A DNA stretch of 64,000 bases from Cyclobacteriaceae bacterium (GCA_029858965.1 JAOUDZ010000009.1:1-64000), one strand, 5' to 3'; positions 51,527 to 60,980 are shown, counted from the first letter of the stretch. Translations and numbers: made by a program. The notes: generated from the letters alone by a model not told the origin.

Positions 51527-52018
51527 TTAATACTGCTTTAGCATTATGCTCAACTCTGTTGAGAGTCTGTCCATTTCTTCACGTTTTGCACTTTCATACT
51601 GCCCTCGAATCATTCCCTTCCTATCCAACAAGACTACATCAAAAGGATTTCGCAAGAAGAAAATGCAGTTTTTCCAATAGCGGGTTTTGTCGGTGTTTGG
51701 CAGCATCAGAATTACGACGGGGAATTGCATGAATTCTGTTTCAATGCGCCTAAGCAGATTTGAAGATTCATTTGTTATTTCCCCGGTATAGACAATGACA
51801 AGACTATCATTTTCAAATGGCAATTGTTCCTTTATGCTATCGGGAATATGATAGGGAAGTGCTTGTATGGCCTGGCAACCATCCTGAATTTCCGGATATA
51901 CATCCACAAATAAGGGTTGCACCGAGAATTCATTCTTTCCAAAAAATTTAAGAAATAGGAAGATACAAATGGGTAATATTAATGCCAGAAAAAGAAAAAC
52001 TACTTTTTGTTTATTCAT
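51527..52018 (-). CDS. SCO-like thioredoxin-fold protein lacking the copper-site residues
   Basis: 163 residues. An N-terminal anchor (KVVFLFLALILPICIFLFLKFFG) matches that of Bacteroidota SCO1/SenC proteins. Where SCO proteins have the CPxxC site, this has VIVYTGEITNESSNLLRRIE, keeping the NLLRR helix but with neither Cys. The distal metal His region reads FLRNPFDVVLLDRKGMIRGQY, keeping LLDRKGxIRG but with no His. Both Cys and the His of the copper site thus appear lost while the fold is retained. It lies at the SCO position in the oxidase operon. ATG 52018 is preferred over ATG 52027. A non-copper assembly role is inferred. Confidence 0.7.
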   Translation of the reverse strand: MNKQKVVFLFLALILPICIFLFLKFFGKNEFSVQPLFVDVYPEIQDGCQAIQALPYHIPDSIKEQLPFENDSLVIVYTGEITNESSNLLRRIETEFMQFPVVILMLPNTDKTRYWKNCIFFLRNPFDVVLLDRKGMIRGQYESAKREEMDRLSTELSIMLKQY

Positions 52019-52110
52019 ACAATTCACCTCAGCCCAAAACCTCCCAGGATTAGCATCAAAAAAAGAGGCCTAAGTCTTCACCTAAGCCCCTGCCGTACTG
52101 TGCGTATTTC

Positions 52111-52440
52111 CTATAATCGCAGATCAGAAATAATGATTCCCTCGTATATGAAAGCGACGAGCATCCAGATGACAAAAGTCAAAGGAATCAGGATAGACCA
52201 AAACAACACCTTTACTTCATAGCGCAGATGCATAAATTCACCGACAATGTAACTGGCTTTGACAATAGTCAAGCCAATAAAAATAGCCGTTTTTAGTGGT
52301 CCGTGATGCATGGTAAAGGCGATCAAGAATTCAACTGCCGTTACTGCACCCAGTATTGCGGCTACAGTCCAAAGTTTCTTGATTTTTTCTTTATCAGGGG
52401 GCAGTACGTTTACCTGTACATTATCTTCAGCGTGATCCAT
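52111..52440 (-). CDS. Cytochrome c oxidase subunit IV, prokaryotic type
   Basis: 109 residues with three membrane segments (LWTVAAILGAVTAVEFLIAF, GLTIVKASYIVGEFMHLRYE, LIPLTFVIWMLVAFIYEG). The FMHLRYE(V)K motif at the end of the second segment is typical of the small CyoD/CtaF-like subunit IV of bacterial heme-copper oxidases. It stabilises the complex in the inner membrane. It follows the second subunit III gene in the same operon. Confidence 0.9.
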   Translation of the reverse strand: MDHAEDNVQVNVLPPDKEKIKKLWTVAAILGAVTAVEFLIAFTMHHGPLKTAIFIGLTIVKASYIVGEFMHLRYEVKVLFWSILIPLTFVIWMLVAFIYEGIIISDLRL

Positions 52441-52473
52441 GTGCTAATAATTTAGAATTAATCAACTTGATAA

Positions 52474-53217
52474 TTAAACGAGATAGAAAAAAGTAAATAC
52501 AAACACCCATACTAAATCAACAAAGTGCCAGTACAACCCAACCTTCTCCACCATCTCGTAGTGGCCTCTTCTATCATAGGTACCCATTACGGTGTTGTAA
52601 TAGATAAGGAAATTTAAACAAACACCACTAAATACGTGAAAGCCATGAAATCCTGTAATAAAAAAGAAGAATGCAGCAAAATCGGGCGGTCCATATTGAT
52701 TGTGGGCCAGATTTGCTCCAAAGAACGTAGTTCCTTCCGCTACTGCTTTGCCAGTTTCAGCACCATGAATGAAATGACCCCATTCCCAGGCCTGACAACT
52801 TAGGAAGGCCAGTCCACCCAGAATGGTCCATAGCATCCACTTTTCAACGGCTTTCCGATCCATTCGATGACCGGCCTCAACCGCCAAAACCATCGTAACG
52901 CTACTCATGATGAGAATAAAGGTCATAATCCCCACAAATACCAATGGCGCTGTGAGGCCATGCAGGAACGGTACAGCTTCAAAGACTTTTTCAGGAATAG
53001 GCCAATAGGCCTGTGAGAAGGTAAAAGCATCAACAGCACCCTGATACGCTTGATGGGAAGAACGGACCAAGCCATACGTCACGAGCAATGCTGAGAAAGT
53101 AAATGCATCGGATAGCAAAAAGAACCACATCATGAGCTTGCCATAGCTGACGCCCATTGGTGATACACCACCATCCCATTCGCTCCTTGCTGGAGCTGCT
53201 GCCGCTGTACTTGCCAT
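52474..53217 (-). CDS. ctaE: Cytochrome c oxidase subunit III (longer copy)
   Basis: 247 residues, seven membrane segments. WDGGVSPMGVSYGKLMMWFFLLSDAFTF, CQAWEWGHFIHGAE, FYFITGFHGFHVFSG-like sequence (FFFITGFHGFHVFSGVC) and the C-terminal VGLYWHFVDLVWVFVFTFFYL are subunit III hallmarks. It is the second of two tandem subunit III genes; the shorter one is just upstream at 53298-53879. Subunit III stabilises subunit I and may aid oxygen access. Confidence 0.93.
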   Translation of the reverse strand: MASTAAAAPARSEWDGGVSPMGVSYGKLMMWFFLLSDAFTFSALLVTYGLVRSSHQAYQGAVDAFTFSQAYWPIPEKVFEAVPFLHGLTAPLVFVGIMTFILIMSSVTMVLAVEAGHRMDRKAVEKWMLWTILGGLAFLSCQAWEWGHFIHGAETGKAVAEGTTFFGANLAHNQYGPPDFAAFFFFITGFHGFHVFSGVCLNFLIYYNTVMGTYDRRGHYEMVEKVGLYWHFVDLVWVFVFTFFYLV

Positions 53218-53297
53218 AGGTAAAGTTTACGTTAATTATAATCTGTTATTGGGTGTGTAAGTTGCGTGTGTGGTGTTATTCTGTGAATACTACTCTT

Positions 53298-53879
53298 TTA
53301 CCGGTTCAATAATAGAAAAACAAATAAATATAGCCAAAGTACATCCAAAAAATGCCAATAGGTGGCACACATTTCTATCTGCGAAAGGCTCTTGGCATGC
53401 ACCTTGTATCGGAATGCCGCTACCAACACAATCAATAAAAAAACAACACCGCCAACGATGTGCATGCCATGCAAGCCGGAAATGACGTAAACAAACGATC
53501 CGGATGGATTGCCAACAAAATATACGTTGCGTTTCACAAGCTCACCCCACGCCATGAACTGGCCAACGAGAAAGGCAAGGCCCAAAACCAAGGTGATACC
53601 AATCGCTATTTTCGTTCCCTCCAGATCGTCCTTTTTAGCTGAGACGTAGGCCCAGTGCATCGTACCGCTGCTGAGTACTATTATTGCCGAAGTGATCCAA
53701 AATAGATTCGGCAGGTCAAACATCATCCAGTTACCATCCGACTGGCGCACGATGTAAGCACTGGTCAGGGAGGCGAAAATCATAACCACGCTGGCAATAA
53801 AGAGCCAAAGCGCAAACTTCTTAGGATGCATTGCCAATGGCTTGTTCGCTTCTTCTACTATTCTCAATTCTGTCGCCAT
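53298..53879 (-). CDS. Cytochrome c oxidase subunit III (shorter copy)
   Basis: 193 residues, five membrane segments, beginning with a soluble stretch (ELRIVEEANKPLAMHPKKF). SAYIVRQSDGNW, GQFMAWGELV, YVISGLHGMHIVGG and the C-terminal ATYWHFLDVLWLYLFVFLLL mark a five-helix subunit III. Tandem short and long subunit III genes are normal in this phylum's caa3 operons; how they share one complex is not established. It lies between ctaB and the longer copy. Confidence 0.9.
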   Translation of the reverse strand: MATELRIVEEANKPLAMHPKKFALWLFIASVVMIFASLTSAYIVRQSDGNWMMFDLPNLFWITSAIIVLSSGTMHWAYVSAKKDDLEGTKIAIGITLVLGLAFLVGQFMAWGELVKRNVYFVGNPSGSFVYVISGLHGMHIVGGVVFLLIVLVAAFRYKVHAKSLSQIEMCATYWHFLDVLWLYLFVFLLLNR

Positions 53880-53910
53880 AAATATTATTTGTATTTGATC
53901 TTGTTCTTCC

Positions 53911-54807
53911 TCAAACTTTATCCAACAAGTATGCTATCTGAACTATTGGCAAATAGAGAAAAGAAGCGAACATGATCTTCAATGCTGACTTCCGGTCTCC
54001 AGACTTCATTAATGAGAATGTCAATGCAAAAAAAAGTACACCGCAAATTGTGGCTACAATCGCTGAATTGACGCCAGTAATGCCAAATGTGGCGGGTAGC
54101 AGTCCCAGCGGAATAAGAAACATGGTGTATATCATAATCTGTATGGCCGTGTTAAGGTCCTTCTGGCCACCAGATGGAAGAAGTTTAAATCCTGCTTTCT
54201 TATAATCCTCATCTGCAACCCAGGCGATGGCCCAAAAGTGTGGAAATTGCCAAATAAATTGAATTCCAAAAATGATTAATGCCTCATAAGATATTCCACC
54301 TGTTGCCGCTGTCCACCCCAGTAATGGAGGAAGTGCACCAGGTATTGCCCCAACAAAAACAGCAATTGGTCCAACACGTTTCAGCGGCGTATAAACAAAA
54401 CCGTAAAGAAGCATTGAACCCACAGAAAGCACGGTTGTCAGATAATTGGTATACTGCATCAAGATCGCTACCCCTCCCACCAAACAAATTGCCGCGAGCG
54501 TGGCGGCTTCGTTTACAGAAACACGTTGCGTGGGCAGAGGTCGCTTCATCGTACGAACCATTAATTTGTCCAGGTCTTTTTCGATGATCTGATTGATGGT
54601 AACCGCAGCACCCGATAGCAAAAAACCGCCAACGAAAAGCATGCCCAGTGTAACCCAATTCACCCGCGAGGAAGCCAGCACAAAGCCGAAGGCGCAAGAA
54701 AATGCCACCAAAAATGAAAGCCTGAACTTCAATAACTCCCAAAAGGCTTTGCCTTTCGCAATCGCGAAAGTAATCCCTGTTAAACCATTAACCTGACTTA
54801 CCATCAT
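53911..54807 (-). CDS. ctaB: Protoheme IX farnesyltransferase (heme O synthase)
   Basis: 298 residues, UbiA-family prenyltransferase with about nine membrane segments. The first Asp-rich motif is NQIIEKDLDKLMVRTMKRPLP and the later YTPLKRVGPIAVFVGAIPGALPPLLGWTA and AWVADEDYKKAGFKLLP complete the CtaB/CyoE signature. It adds farnesyl diphosphate to heme B to give heme O, which CtaA converts to heme A. Starts 3 bases after the ctaA stop. Met codons at 54807 and 54804 are equivalent choices. Confidence 0.95.
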   Translation of the reverse strand: MMVSQVNGLTGITFAIAKGKAFWELLKFRLSFLVAFSCAFGFVLASSRVNWVTLGMLFVGGFLLSGAAVTINQIIEKDLDKLMVRTMKRPLPTQRVSVNEAATLAAICLVGGVAILMQYTNYLTTVLSVGSMLLYGFVYTPLKRVGPIAVFVGAIPGALPPLLGWTAATGGISYEALIIFGIQFIWQFPHFWAIAWVADEDYKKAGFKLLPSGGQKDLNTAIQIMIYTMFLIPLGLLPATFGITGVNSAIVATICGVLFFALTFSLMKSGDRKSALKIMFASFLYLPIVQIAYLLDKV

Positions 54808-54810
54808 ACT

Positions 54811-55818
54811 TTACGAGAATGCAACTTCATCATTTCGCTTAAGCTTCAATAAAAACAAAAACTGCACTCCAAAAGTAATTGTGGCAAGCAGCAAATGAAC
54901 CGGCTGAAGGACTGGGGGTACAGCAAAATAGGCCATCCCCATACCTGTCAGAATTGTACCCAAAATTAACAGGATTAGGGTAAGGGCGAAAATTTTTGAA
55001 CCTTCAGTTTTATGTAATTTCACCATTAATCCAACGTGCATAACCAGCACGATCCAGGAGAAAGAGCGATGAATGATGAATTCCAGACCCAGGTTTGCGA
55101 TCCAGGTCTCACGCACGAAGGCGCTGGTAACCCTGTCTATGGCCTCTCGAACTTGTGTGCCCAACAAAATCTGTATAAGCAAAACAATCATGGACCCAAT
55201 CAACCACCAGAAGACTGCGTTAGAGGCAATCTTTGCGTTATAACTGCTTTGATGTACCAGAAATATCAGCAATGCAACGATTGCCAGTGCCAGAAACATA
55301 TGTATGGTTATTGTCCAGGGTGTAAGATTTGTGGAGACCACAATAGAACCCATCCACCCCTGAAACCCCACCAATAAAAATGCCGCCAGTGCAACGATGG
55401 TGAGTTTTCGTTCTGTTTTCCAGTAACGTATCGAAGTAACGAAGACCGCGAAAATCAGTATGCCTATGACAACACCGATGAGCCTGTTGATATATTCAAT
55501 CCATGTTTTCACCGGGTTGAAGTCATTCTCCTGAAGCACGGCAGGATCGTTCGTTATACTTGAAGCCGTGGCTGTCATGCCAAGGGCTTCTAAATATCTT
55601 ACAAAACGCAGATTCTTCTTTTCCCGGTAGGCCGAATAAATTTCCTTATAGTTCTTGGGCAACTCTGATACTGATGTTGGAGGCACCCAGCGGCCAAAAC
55701 AAGTTGGCCAGTCCGGGCAACCCATTCCAGAGCCTGTACTGCGAACTATACCACCCACAAGTATTAGGATATAAACCGCAACCAGGGTAGAAAACAAAAG
55801 CCTGCGAAATGATCTCAT
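54811..55818 (-). CDS. ctaA: Heme A synthase (COX15/CtaA)
   Basis: 335 residues from ATG 55818, about eight membrane segments. FRRLLFSTLVAVYILILVGGIVRSTGSGMGCPDWP with the paired Cys region CPDWPTC, EYINRLIGVVIG and WTITIHMFLALAI with heme-ligand histidines, then HRSFSWIVLVMHVG and PVHLLLATITFGVQ are family features. It oxidises heme O to heme A in the membrane. The frame extends to 55857, but the shorter start directly precedes the conserved FRR segment. Followed at once by ctaB. Confidence 0.93.
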   Translation of the reverse strand: MRSFRRLLFSTLVAVYILILVGGIVRSTGSGMGCPDWPTCFGRWVPPTSVSELPKNYKEIYSAYREKKNLRFVRYLEALGMTATASSITNDPAVLQENDFNPVKTWIEYINRLIGVVIGILIFAVFVTSIRYWKTERKLTIVALAAFLLVGFQGWMGSIVVSTNLTPWTITIHMFLALAIVALLIFLVHQSSYNAKIASNAVFWWLIGSMIVLLIQILLGTQVREAIDRVTSAFVRETWIANLGLEFIIHRSFSWIVLVMHVGLMVKLHKTEGSKIFALTLILLILGTILTGMGMAYFAVPPVLQPVHLLLATITFGVQFLFLLKLKRNDEVAFS

Positions 55819-55910
55819 AGCTTTTTCCGATGCACTGTCAGGTGAATAAAAAACCAAGGTTCAAAGTTTGTCCCCGACCAGGTAAAACCTTGAGCATGAG
55901 TGGGAAATAC

Positions 55911-57800
55911 CTAATGCTTGTCGTTTTCTATCACAATAGCCCCATCTCCATCAGAAGTCGATTCCAACTTGATCAACTCGTTTTCGTGTGGCAAGTTGGA
56001 TTCAGGGGTTTCGGAATATGGAATATGCTGCGGAATATAATCTTCTTTTGCTCCTGGTTTGCTGTAATCATATGGCCATCGGTACACCGAAGGAATTTCT
56101 CCAACCCAATTTCCGTGACCCGGATGCAGGGGGGTAGTCCATTCAAGGGTATTTGATTCCCACGGGTTAGCTGGTGCTACCCTACCACGGAAAATACTGT
56201 AGAAAAAGTTGAACAAAAAGATAAACTGTGCAGACAACGTCACAATGGCTGCAACACTCACCAACATATTTAAATCAGTAAAACCGCTAAAGGTTTCAAA
56301 GTTAGTCCATGAATAATATCTTCTGGGAAATCCTGCTATACCGATATAGTGCATCGGGAAGAATACTAGGTAGACACCAACAAAAGTCAGCCAAAAGTGG
56401 ATGTACCCAAGTTTGTGATCCATCATCCTGCCGAACATTTTCGGAAACCAGTGATATACTCCGGCCATCATGCCGAAAAAAGAAGCGCTCCCCATCACGA
56501 GATGAAAGTGTGCAACCACGAAATAGGTGTCGTGCAGTTGAATATCAATCGCCGAGTTACCCAGGAATATCCCAGTAATACCGCCGGTAAGAAAAAAGGA
56601 CACCAACCCGATAGAGAATAACATGGCCGGTGTAAATCTGATGTTGCCTTTCCAAAGTGTGGTAACGTAGTTAAATATTTTCACAGCAGAGGGAACCGCG
56701 ATAATCAATGTCAGCAACATGAAAATCGAGCCCAGGAACGGATTCATTCCCGTAACGAACATATGATGCGCCCAAACAACAAAGGATAGAATTGCTATAA
56801 AGAGCATTGAACCGATCATCGCCTTATAACCAAAAATGGGTTTACGGGAATTCGTGGCAATGATCTCTGAAGAAAGTCCAAGGGCTGGCAACAAAACAAT
56901 ATACACTTCAGGGTGCCCTAAAAACCAAAACAAATGTTGAAATAGTATCGGACTTCCTCCATCATGTGCCAGCGCTTCACCACCGATATAGATGTCGGAT
57001 AAATAGAAGCTGGTACCAAAGCTGCGGTCAAATATAAGTAACAATGCAGCAGCGAAAAGTACCGGAAAAGAAAGGACGCCGATTATGGCAGTAAATAAAA
57101 ATGCCCATATCGTGAGTGGCATTCTTGTAAATGACATACCCTTGGTGCGCAAATTGATTACAGTCGTAATATAATTTATACCCCCCAGTAATGAACTTAC
57201 TATGAACAGGGCCATGGCTACCAACCACATGGTCATTCCAAGGCCAGAGCCCTTAATGGCCTGCGGCAATGCGCTGAGCGGAGGATATATTGTCCAGCCT
57301 CCCCCCGCTGGTCCTGTTTCCAAAAAAAGCGACGTAAACATGACAACACTGGATAGAAAGAAGAACCAGTACGACAGCATATTCATAAAACCAGACGCCA
57401 TATCGCGTGCGCCAATTTGCAACGGTATGAGAAAGTTGGAGAAAGTGCCGCTTAGCCCTGCCGTTAGGACGAAAAACACCATAATCGTACCATGCATGGT
57501 TACCAGGGCCAGGTAAAATTCGGGGTCAAGTTTCCCATCCGGCGTTATCCATCCACCCAGCACAGGTTTCAACCATTCCAGATTCATTCCAGGAAAACCC
57601 AGTTGCAAGCGAAAGATTACCGATAGCATACCACCCAACAGCGCCCAGAAAATACCAGTAATAAGAAATTGCTTTGCAATTACTTTATGATCTTCGCTAA
57701 AAATATAGCTCCTCCAAAAATTAGTCTCATGGTGCTCATGCTCATCATGATCATCGTGATCATGAACTTGCTGATGTTGGTGAATATCTGTTGTTGCCAT
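55911..57800 (-). CDS. ctaD: Cytochrome c oxidase subunit I
   Basis: 629 residues, 12 membrane segments. Heme and CuB ligands are seen in VTMHGTIMVFF (heme a His), GHPEVYIVLLPALG (CuB His and cross-linked Tyr), WAHHMFVTGMNPF (CuB His pair) and HDTYFVVAHFHLVMG (heme a3 and a His). The N-terminus is strongly His/Asp-rich (about residues 5-25, HDHDDHDEHEHHE) before the first segment. It reduces oxygen to water and pumps protons. The HPEVY form puts it in the A-type family. It lies between coxII and ctaA in one operon. Confidence 0.97.
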   Translation of the reverse strand: MATTDIHQHQQVHDHDDHDEHEHHETNFWRSYIFSEDHKVIAKQFLITGIFWALLGGMLSVIFRLQLGFPGMNLEWLKPVLGGWITPDGKLDPEFYLALVTMHGTIMVFFVLTAGLSGTFSNFLIPLQIGARDMASGFMNMLSYWFFFLSSVVMFTSLFLETGPAGGGWTIYPPLSALPQAIKGSGLGMTMWLVAMALFIVSSLLGGINYITTVINLRTKGMSFTRMPLTIWAFLFTAIIGVLSFPVLFAAALLLIFDRSFGTSFYLSDIYIGGEALAHDGGSPILFQHLFWFLGHPEVYIVLLPALGLSSEIIATNSRKPIFGYKAMIGSMLFIAILSFVVWAHHMFVTGMNPFLGSIFMLLTLIIAVPSAVKIFNYVTTLWKGNIRFTPAMLFSIGLVSFFLTGGITGIFLGNSAIDIQLHDTYFVVAHFHLVMGSASFFGMMAGVYHWFPKMFGRMMDHKLGYIHFWLTFVGVYLVFFPMHYIGIAGFPRRYYSWTNFETFSGFTDLNMLVSVAAIVTLSAQFIFLFNFFYSIFRGRVAPANPWESNTLEWTTPLHPGHGNWVGEIPSVYRWPYDYSKPGAKEDYIPQHIPYSETPESNLPHENELIKLESTSDGDGAIVIENDKH

Positions 57801-57827
57801 TTCTTTGATAAATCTTTTTTTACTCCT

Positions 57828-58904
57828 TTATTCCTTAAGTTCTGCTACGGATGATCCCGGATCCTTCTCCATGCCTGCCTTGATCATTGCTGCTTCCTGC
57901 AAAGCACTAGGTACCTTCTTCAGATAATCAGGATTCTGCTTTAACCAGGCTTCTTGTGAAGCCTTCCATCGCTCATACGTTGCCTGATCTTCAACAACCA
58001 CTGCCATTTTCATAGAGAAGTGCCCTTTCCCGCATACCTCGGTACAGGCCATTTCATAATTGAAATCCGGATTTCCCAATTCATCCCGCATCTGGGCAGT
58101 AGTTTTGGTGGCCTTAAACTTGAACTGCGTTGGCATTCCAGGCACGGCGTCCATCTTCAGTCTGAAGTGCGGTAAGAACACGCTATGCAAGACATCCTTA
58201 GCTCTGATCTTCAATAAAATTTCCTTATCCACCGGGAGATGTAACTCAAGCGACTTAAAATCATCAAAAGAGTTCTTGTCCGTAAGATCCAGGCCGAATT
58301 CATTTCCAAAATTGTCAATCAACTTATAGTTTACTTTCCCCAATATATTATCCTTGACACCGGGATAACGGACTGACCAAGCAAACTGTTGACCAATCAT
58401 CTCGATCACTTCAGCTTCTTTGGAAGCCGGAGAAGTAATGTCATTCCAGGCGCGAAGACCGGTGAAGATTAATACAGCCAAAACAATAGCCGGGATAATT
58501 GTCCATGCCAACTCCAAAACATGACTGTCTGGAAAGTATTTTGCTTTCTGCCCTTCACGGTACTGATACTTGTAAATAAATATAAACATGATGATACTAA
58601 TGATCACGAAAGCAACAACAGTGATACCCATTGTCACCCAGAACAAAGTATCTGTAACCTTGCCATGTTCTGAGGCAATAGGTAAATGGTAGGAGTCAAA
58701 ATGAACAATCGAATACCAAAAAAACCATCCAAGGCTTCCGACCATGAAAACGATAAAGAGAGCAGCATTGATTTTGTTCGCCGAACTGGCTTTCTCATTA
58801 CCTACGTCTCCCTTTGCAATACTAACCAGGTTGCTCACTCTGAAAATCATGTATAAGATTGCCAGGACCAGAACGACACCAATAAAAATAACCAAACTCG
58901 TCAT
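57828..58904 (-). CDS. ctaC: Cytochrome c oxidase subunit II
   Basis: 358 residues. Three N-terminal hydrophobic segments (~3-20, ~48-68, ~90-115) precede the periplasmic cupredoxin domain, which holds DVLHSVFLPHFRLKMDAVPG and the CuA motif CTEVCGKGHFSMKM (Cys-x3-Cys-x3-His-x2-Met). No CxxCH follows, so there is no fused cytochrome c domain; electrons are presumably delivered by the ACIII cytochrome subunit ActE or another cytochrome. It lies 14 bases after the actF stop, joining ACIII and oxidase in one transcript. Confidence 0.95.
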   Translation of the reverse strand: MTSLVIFIGVVLVLAILYMIFRVSNLVSIAKGDVGNEKASSANKINAALFIVFMVGSLGWFFWYSIVHFDSYHLPIASEHGKVTDTLFWVTMGITVVAFVIISIIMFIFIYKYQYREGQKAKYFPDSHVLELAWTIIPAIVLAVLIFTGLRAWNDITSPASKEAEVIEMIGQQFAWSVRYPGVKDNILGKVNYKLIDNFGNEFGLDLTDKNSFDDFKSLELHLPVDKEILLKIRAKDVLHSVFLPHFRLKMDAVPGMPTQFKFKATKTTAQMRDELGNPDFNYEMACTEVCGKGHFSMKMAVVVEDQATYERWKASQEAWLKQNPDYLKKVPSALQEAAMIKAGMEKDPGSSVAELKE

Positions 58905-58918
58905 ATCAGTTCTATAAT

Positions 58919-60307
58919 TTAAATGTGGTGATGAAGACTCTCTTGTAACATAGGATCATTTTTGCCGAACAGCGGCATTTTCGATAAACTATTTAACACT
59001 ACCAAGAGAAATGCCGCAAGGAAAATCAGCCCTACACCGATTTCCATAAATCCAACACCACCATCATGATGCATAACCCCAGGTGTAACCATGTTAAAAA
59101 AGTCAAACCAATGACCAATAATGATAATGGGGCACACCAACTTGAGTGTTGATAGCTGACGCTTCGCATCTCTTGTCATTAGTAACAGGAGTGGAAGTGC
59201 AAAGTTCAAGATTATGTTTAAATAGAATATCCAGCTGTATGGACTACTCCCCATCCGCTCAACGAAATAAACTGATTCTTCGGGAATGTTGGCATAGTAG
59301 ATCAACAAGAACTGGCTGAACCAGATATACGTCCAGAAGATTGAGAATGCAAATATGAATTTTCCAAGATCGTGCATGTGGTTTGCATTGACAATCTTCA
59401 AATAGCCTGCATCTTTCAAATAGGCAACAATCAGGGTAATGGCTGCAAGGCCTGTTACCCACCAGCTGGCAAAAACATACCAGCCAACCATAGTGCTGAA
59501 CCAATGCGTATCTATACTCATGACCCAATCCCAGGCCGCAACGGAAGAACTTAGGCCAAAAAATATCAGAAATACCGTTGAAAGAACCTGATTCTTGTGC
59601 CAATATGAAGTTGAAGGATCAACATCCTCTGCCAACATATTCTTGCGGATCTGGGTCAAGAACCAAAACCAAACGCCAAAGAACAATACCATCCTGAAAA
59701 GATAGAATAAAGGGAAACTACCACCAGCAAGCGGCCAGAAAAAGAAAGGCGACTTATCAGCAATTATTTTATCAAATGAAGGGTTAGTGCTGCCATCCGG
59801 CAGCATCTCCTCATATAAAGAGCTGTGCGTCCAGTGGAAAATATCATGGCTTGTGAGAAACCAAAGTCCAAGCATCAAAAGACCCGCAATGGGTATCCAT
59901 GCTCCCATGGCCAGCGCTACCCGTTTCACCCCCACTGACCAACCCGCCTGCGCAGCAAATTGTATGGCCACAAAAAAAAGACCTATAATACCTAATCCTG
60001 TAAAGAACACATTGTGCATCCAAAGCGTGGTGTATAGTTTCTTCAACCACGTAGCTGTTTCCGCATGATGCATTTCCGCTTCCTGCCCGCCCGATGCTGC
60101 ATCGTGTTGATCAGCACTCGCCACAAGTTCATTTGATATCGTCGCTGCGTGACCACCGCCATGTTCTTCCTGACCACCACTATTCATATCCAATATCAAT
60201 CCAAGGAATAACAATGCTATCCCCACAGCCAGTAGAATGTAAAGCTTCTTCCTGGTCTCCGGTTTGAATACATATTGATCTTCAGTAACTTCTGCTTGAT
60301 GAGCCAT
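58919..60307 (-). CDS. actF: Alternative complex III membrane subunit ActF
   Basis: 462 residues, about ten membrane segments, NrfD/PsrC-like second quinol subunit of ACIII. After a first membrane segment comes a Gly/His/Glu-rich loop (residues ~46-82), then LYTTLWMHNVFFTGLGIIGLF, DIFHWTHSSLY, WAWD-type WDWVMSIDTHWFSTMVGWYVFAS and FWTYIWFSQFLLIYYANIPEE, all typical of ActF. It sits between actE and subunit II. ACIII oxidises menaquinol and passes electrons to cytochrome c or directly to the oxidase. Confidence 0.92.
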   Translation of the reverse strand: MAHQAEVTEDQYVFKPETRKKLYILLAVGIALLFLGLILDMNSGGQEEHGGGHAATISNELVASADQHDAASGGQEAEMHHAETATWLKKLYTTLWMHNVFFTGLGIIGLFFVAIQFAAQAGWSVGVKRVALAMGAWIPIAGLLMLGLWFLTSHDIFHWTHSSLYEEMLPDGSTNPSFDKIIADKSPFFFWPLAGGSFPLFYLFRMVLFFGVWFWFLTQIRKNMLAEDVDPSTSYWHKNQVLSTVFLIFFGLSSSVAAWDWVMSIDTHWFSTMVGWYVFASWWVTGLAAITLIVAYLKDAGYLKIVNANHMHDLGKFIFAFSIFWTYIWFSQFLLIYYANIPEESVYFVERMGSSPYSWIFYLNIILNFALPLLLLMTRDAKRQLSTLKLVCPIIIIGHWFDFFNMVTPGVMHHDGGVGFMEIGVGLIFLAAFLLVVLNSLSKMPLFGKNDPMLQESLHHHI

Positions 60308-60356
60308 TATTTTGTTATTATCCGTTATCAGTTCAGCGTTTTGAATTACGTATCTG

Positions 60357-60980
60357 TTATTTCTGCAGCGTCTTCACATACCTGGCAATCTTCCAGCGAT
60401 CTTCCGGGCTGACCTGCGAGCCATGCGCCCACATCAAGTTTTTCCCATATGTAATTACATGGAATATATGACCTTCAGTAATGTTTTTTAGCGCATCAGA
60501 ATTATAATTGGGAACACCATTGTACTTTTCTGAAACTTTCCCATTCCCCTCGCCTTTGGGGCCATGGCAATGATTACAATACATTTGATATAAAACTTTT
60601 CCATCTGCAACAACGGCAGCGGTTGAGTCTAAAGGGTTCTTCAAGGTCCTTGACGCATAATCCAGGCTGTCCTTCGGGATTCTGTAGGGAAGCCATCCAT
60701 TTTTATTTCTGCTTACCGTATTCTCGGGTGCTTCACGCAAATTCATTCTGAAAGGGTTGAATTTGTTTGAGTTAAAGAATTCAGCATGACCATCCGGATA
60801 ATCAATCGAAGTTAACCACCTTCCGGCATCCTCATCTACGATTTGAGAATACGGTTCGTAGGCTACAGAATGATACATGTTGGGAGCATATTCTGAACCT
60901 TGGTTATCACCACCTGCACCGCATGAAGTTAATAATGCAACCGCTGATAATACTAAAACAAAACTTAATATAAAGCGCAT
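60357..60980 (-). CDS. actE: Alternative complex III monoheme cytochrome c subunit ActE
   Basis: 207 residues. A lipoprotein signal MRFILSFVLVLSAVALLTSC is followed by the ActE-type sequence MYHSVAYEPYSQIVDEDAG, LREAPENTVSRNKNG and the heme site QMYCNHCHGPKGEGNGKV (CNHCH = CxxCH). A Met in KNLMWAHGSQV may be the distal ligand. The frame opens further up to 61061, which would overlap actD; ATG 60980 is chosen since it yields a proper signal peptide. It probably carries electrons from ACIII to the CuA site of subunit II. Confidence 0.92.
   Translation of the reverse strand: MRFILSFVLVLSAVALLTSCGAGGDNQGSEYAPNMYHSVAYEPYSQIVDEDAGRWLTSIDYPDGHAEFFNSNKFNPFRMNLREAPENTVSRNKNGWLPYRIPKDSLDYASRTLKNPLDSTAAVVADGKVLYQMYCNHCHGPKGEGNGKVSEKYNGVPNYNSDALKNITEGHIFHVITYGKNLMWAHGSQVSPEDRWKIARYVKTLQK

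Noticed and set aside
52060-52095. Repeated CCTAAG upstream of the coxIV stop as a hairpin
   Set aside because: The two copies are direct, not inverted, so they do not form a stem.
54284-54742. 152-codon minus-strand frame inside ctaB
   Set aside because: Same-strand shadow in another frame of a strongly conserved gene, with no recognisable protein features.
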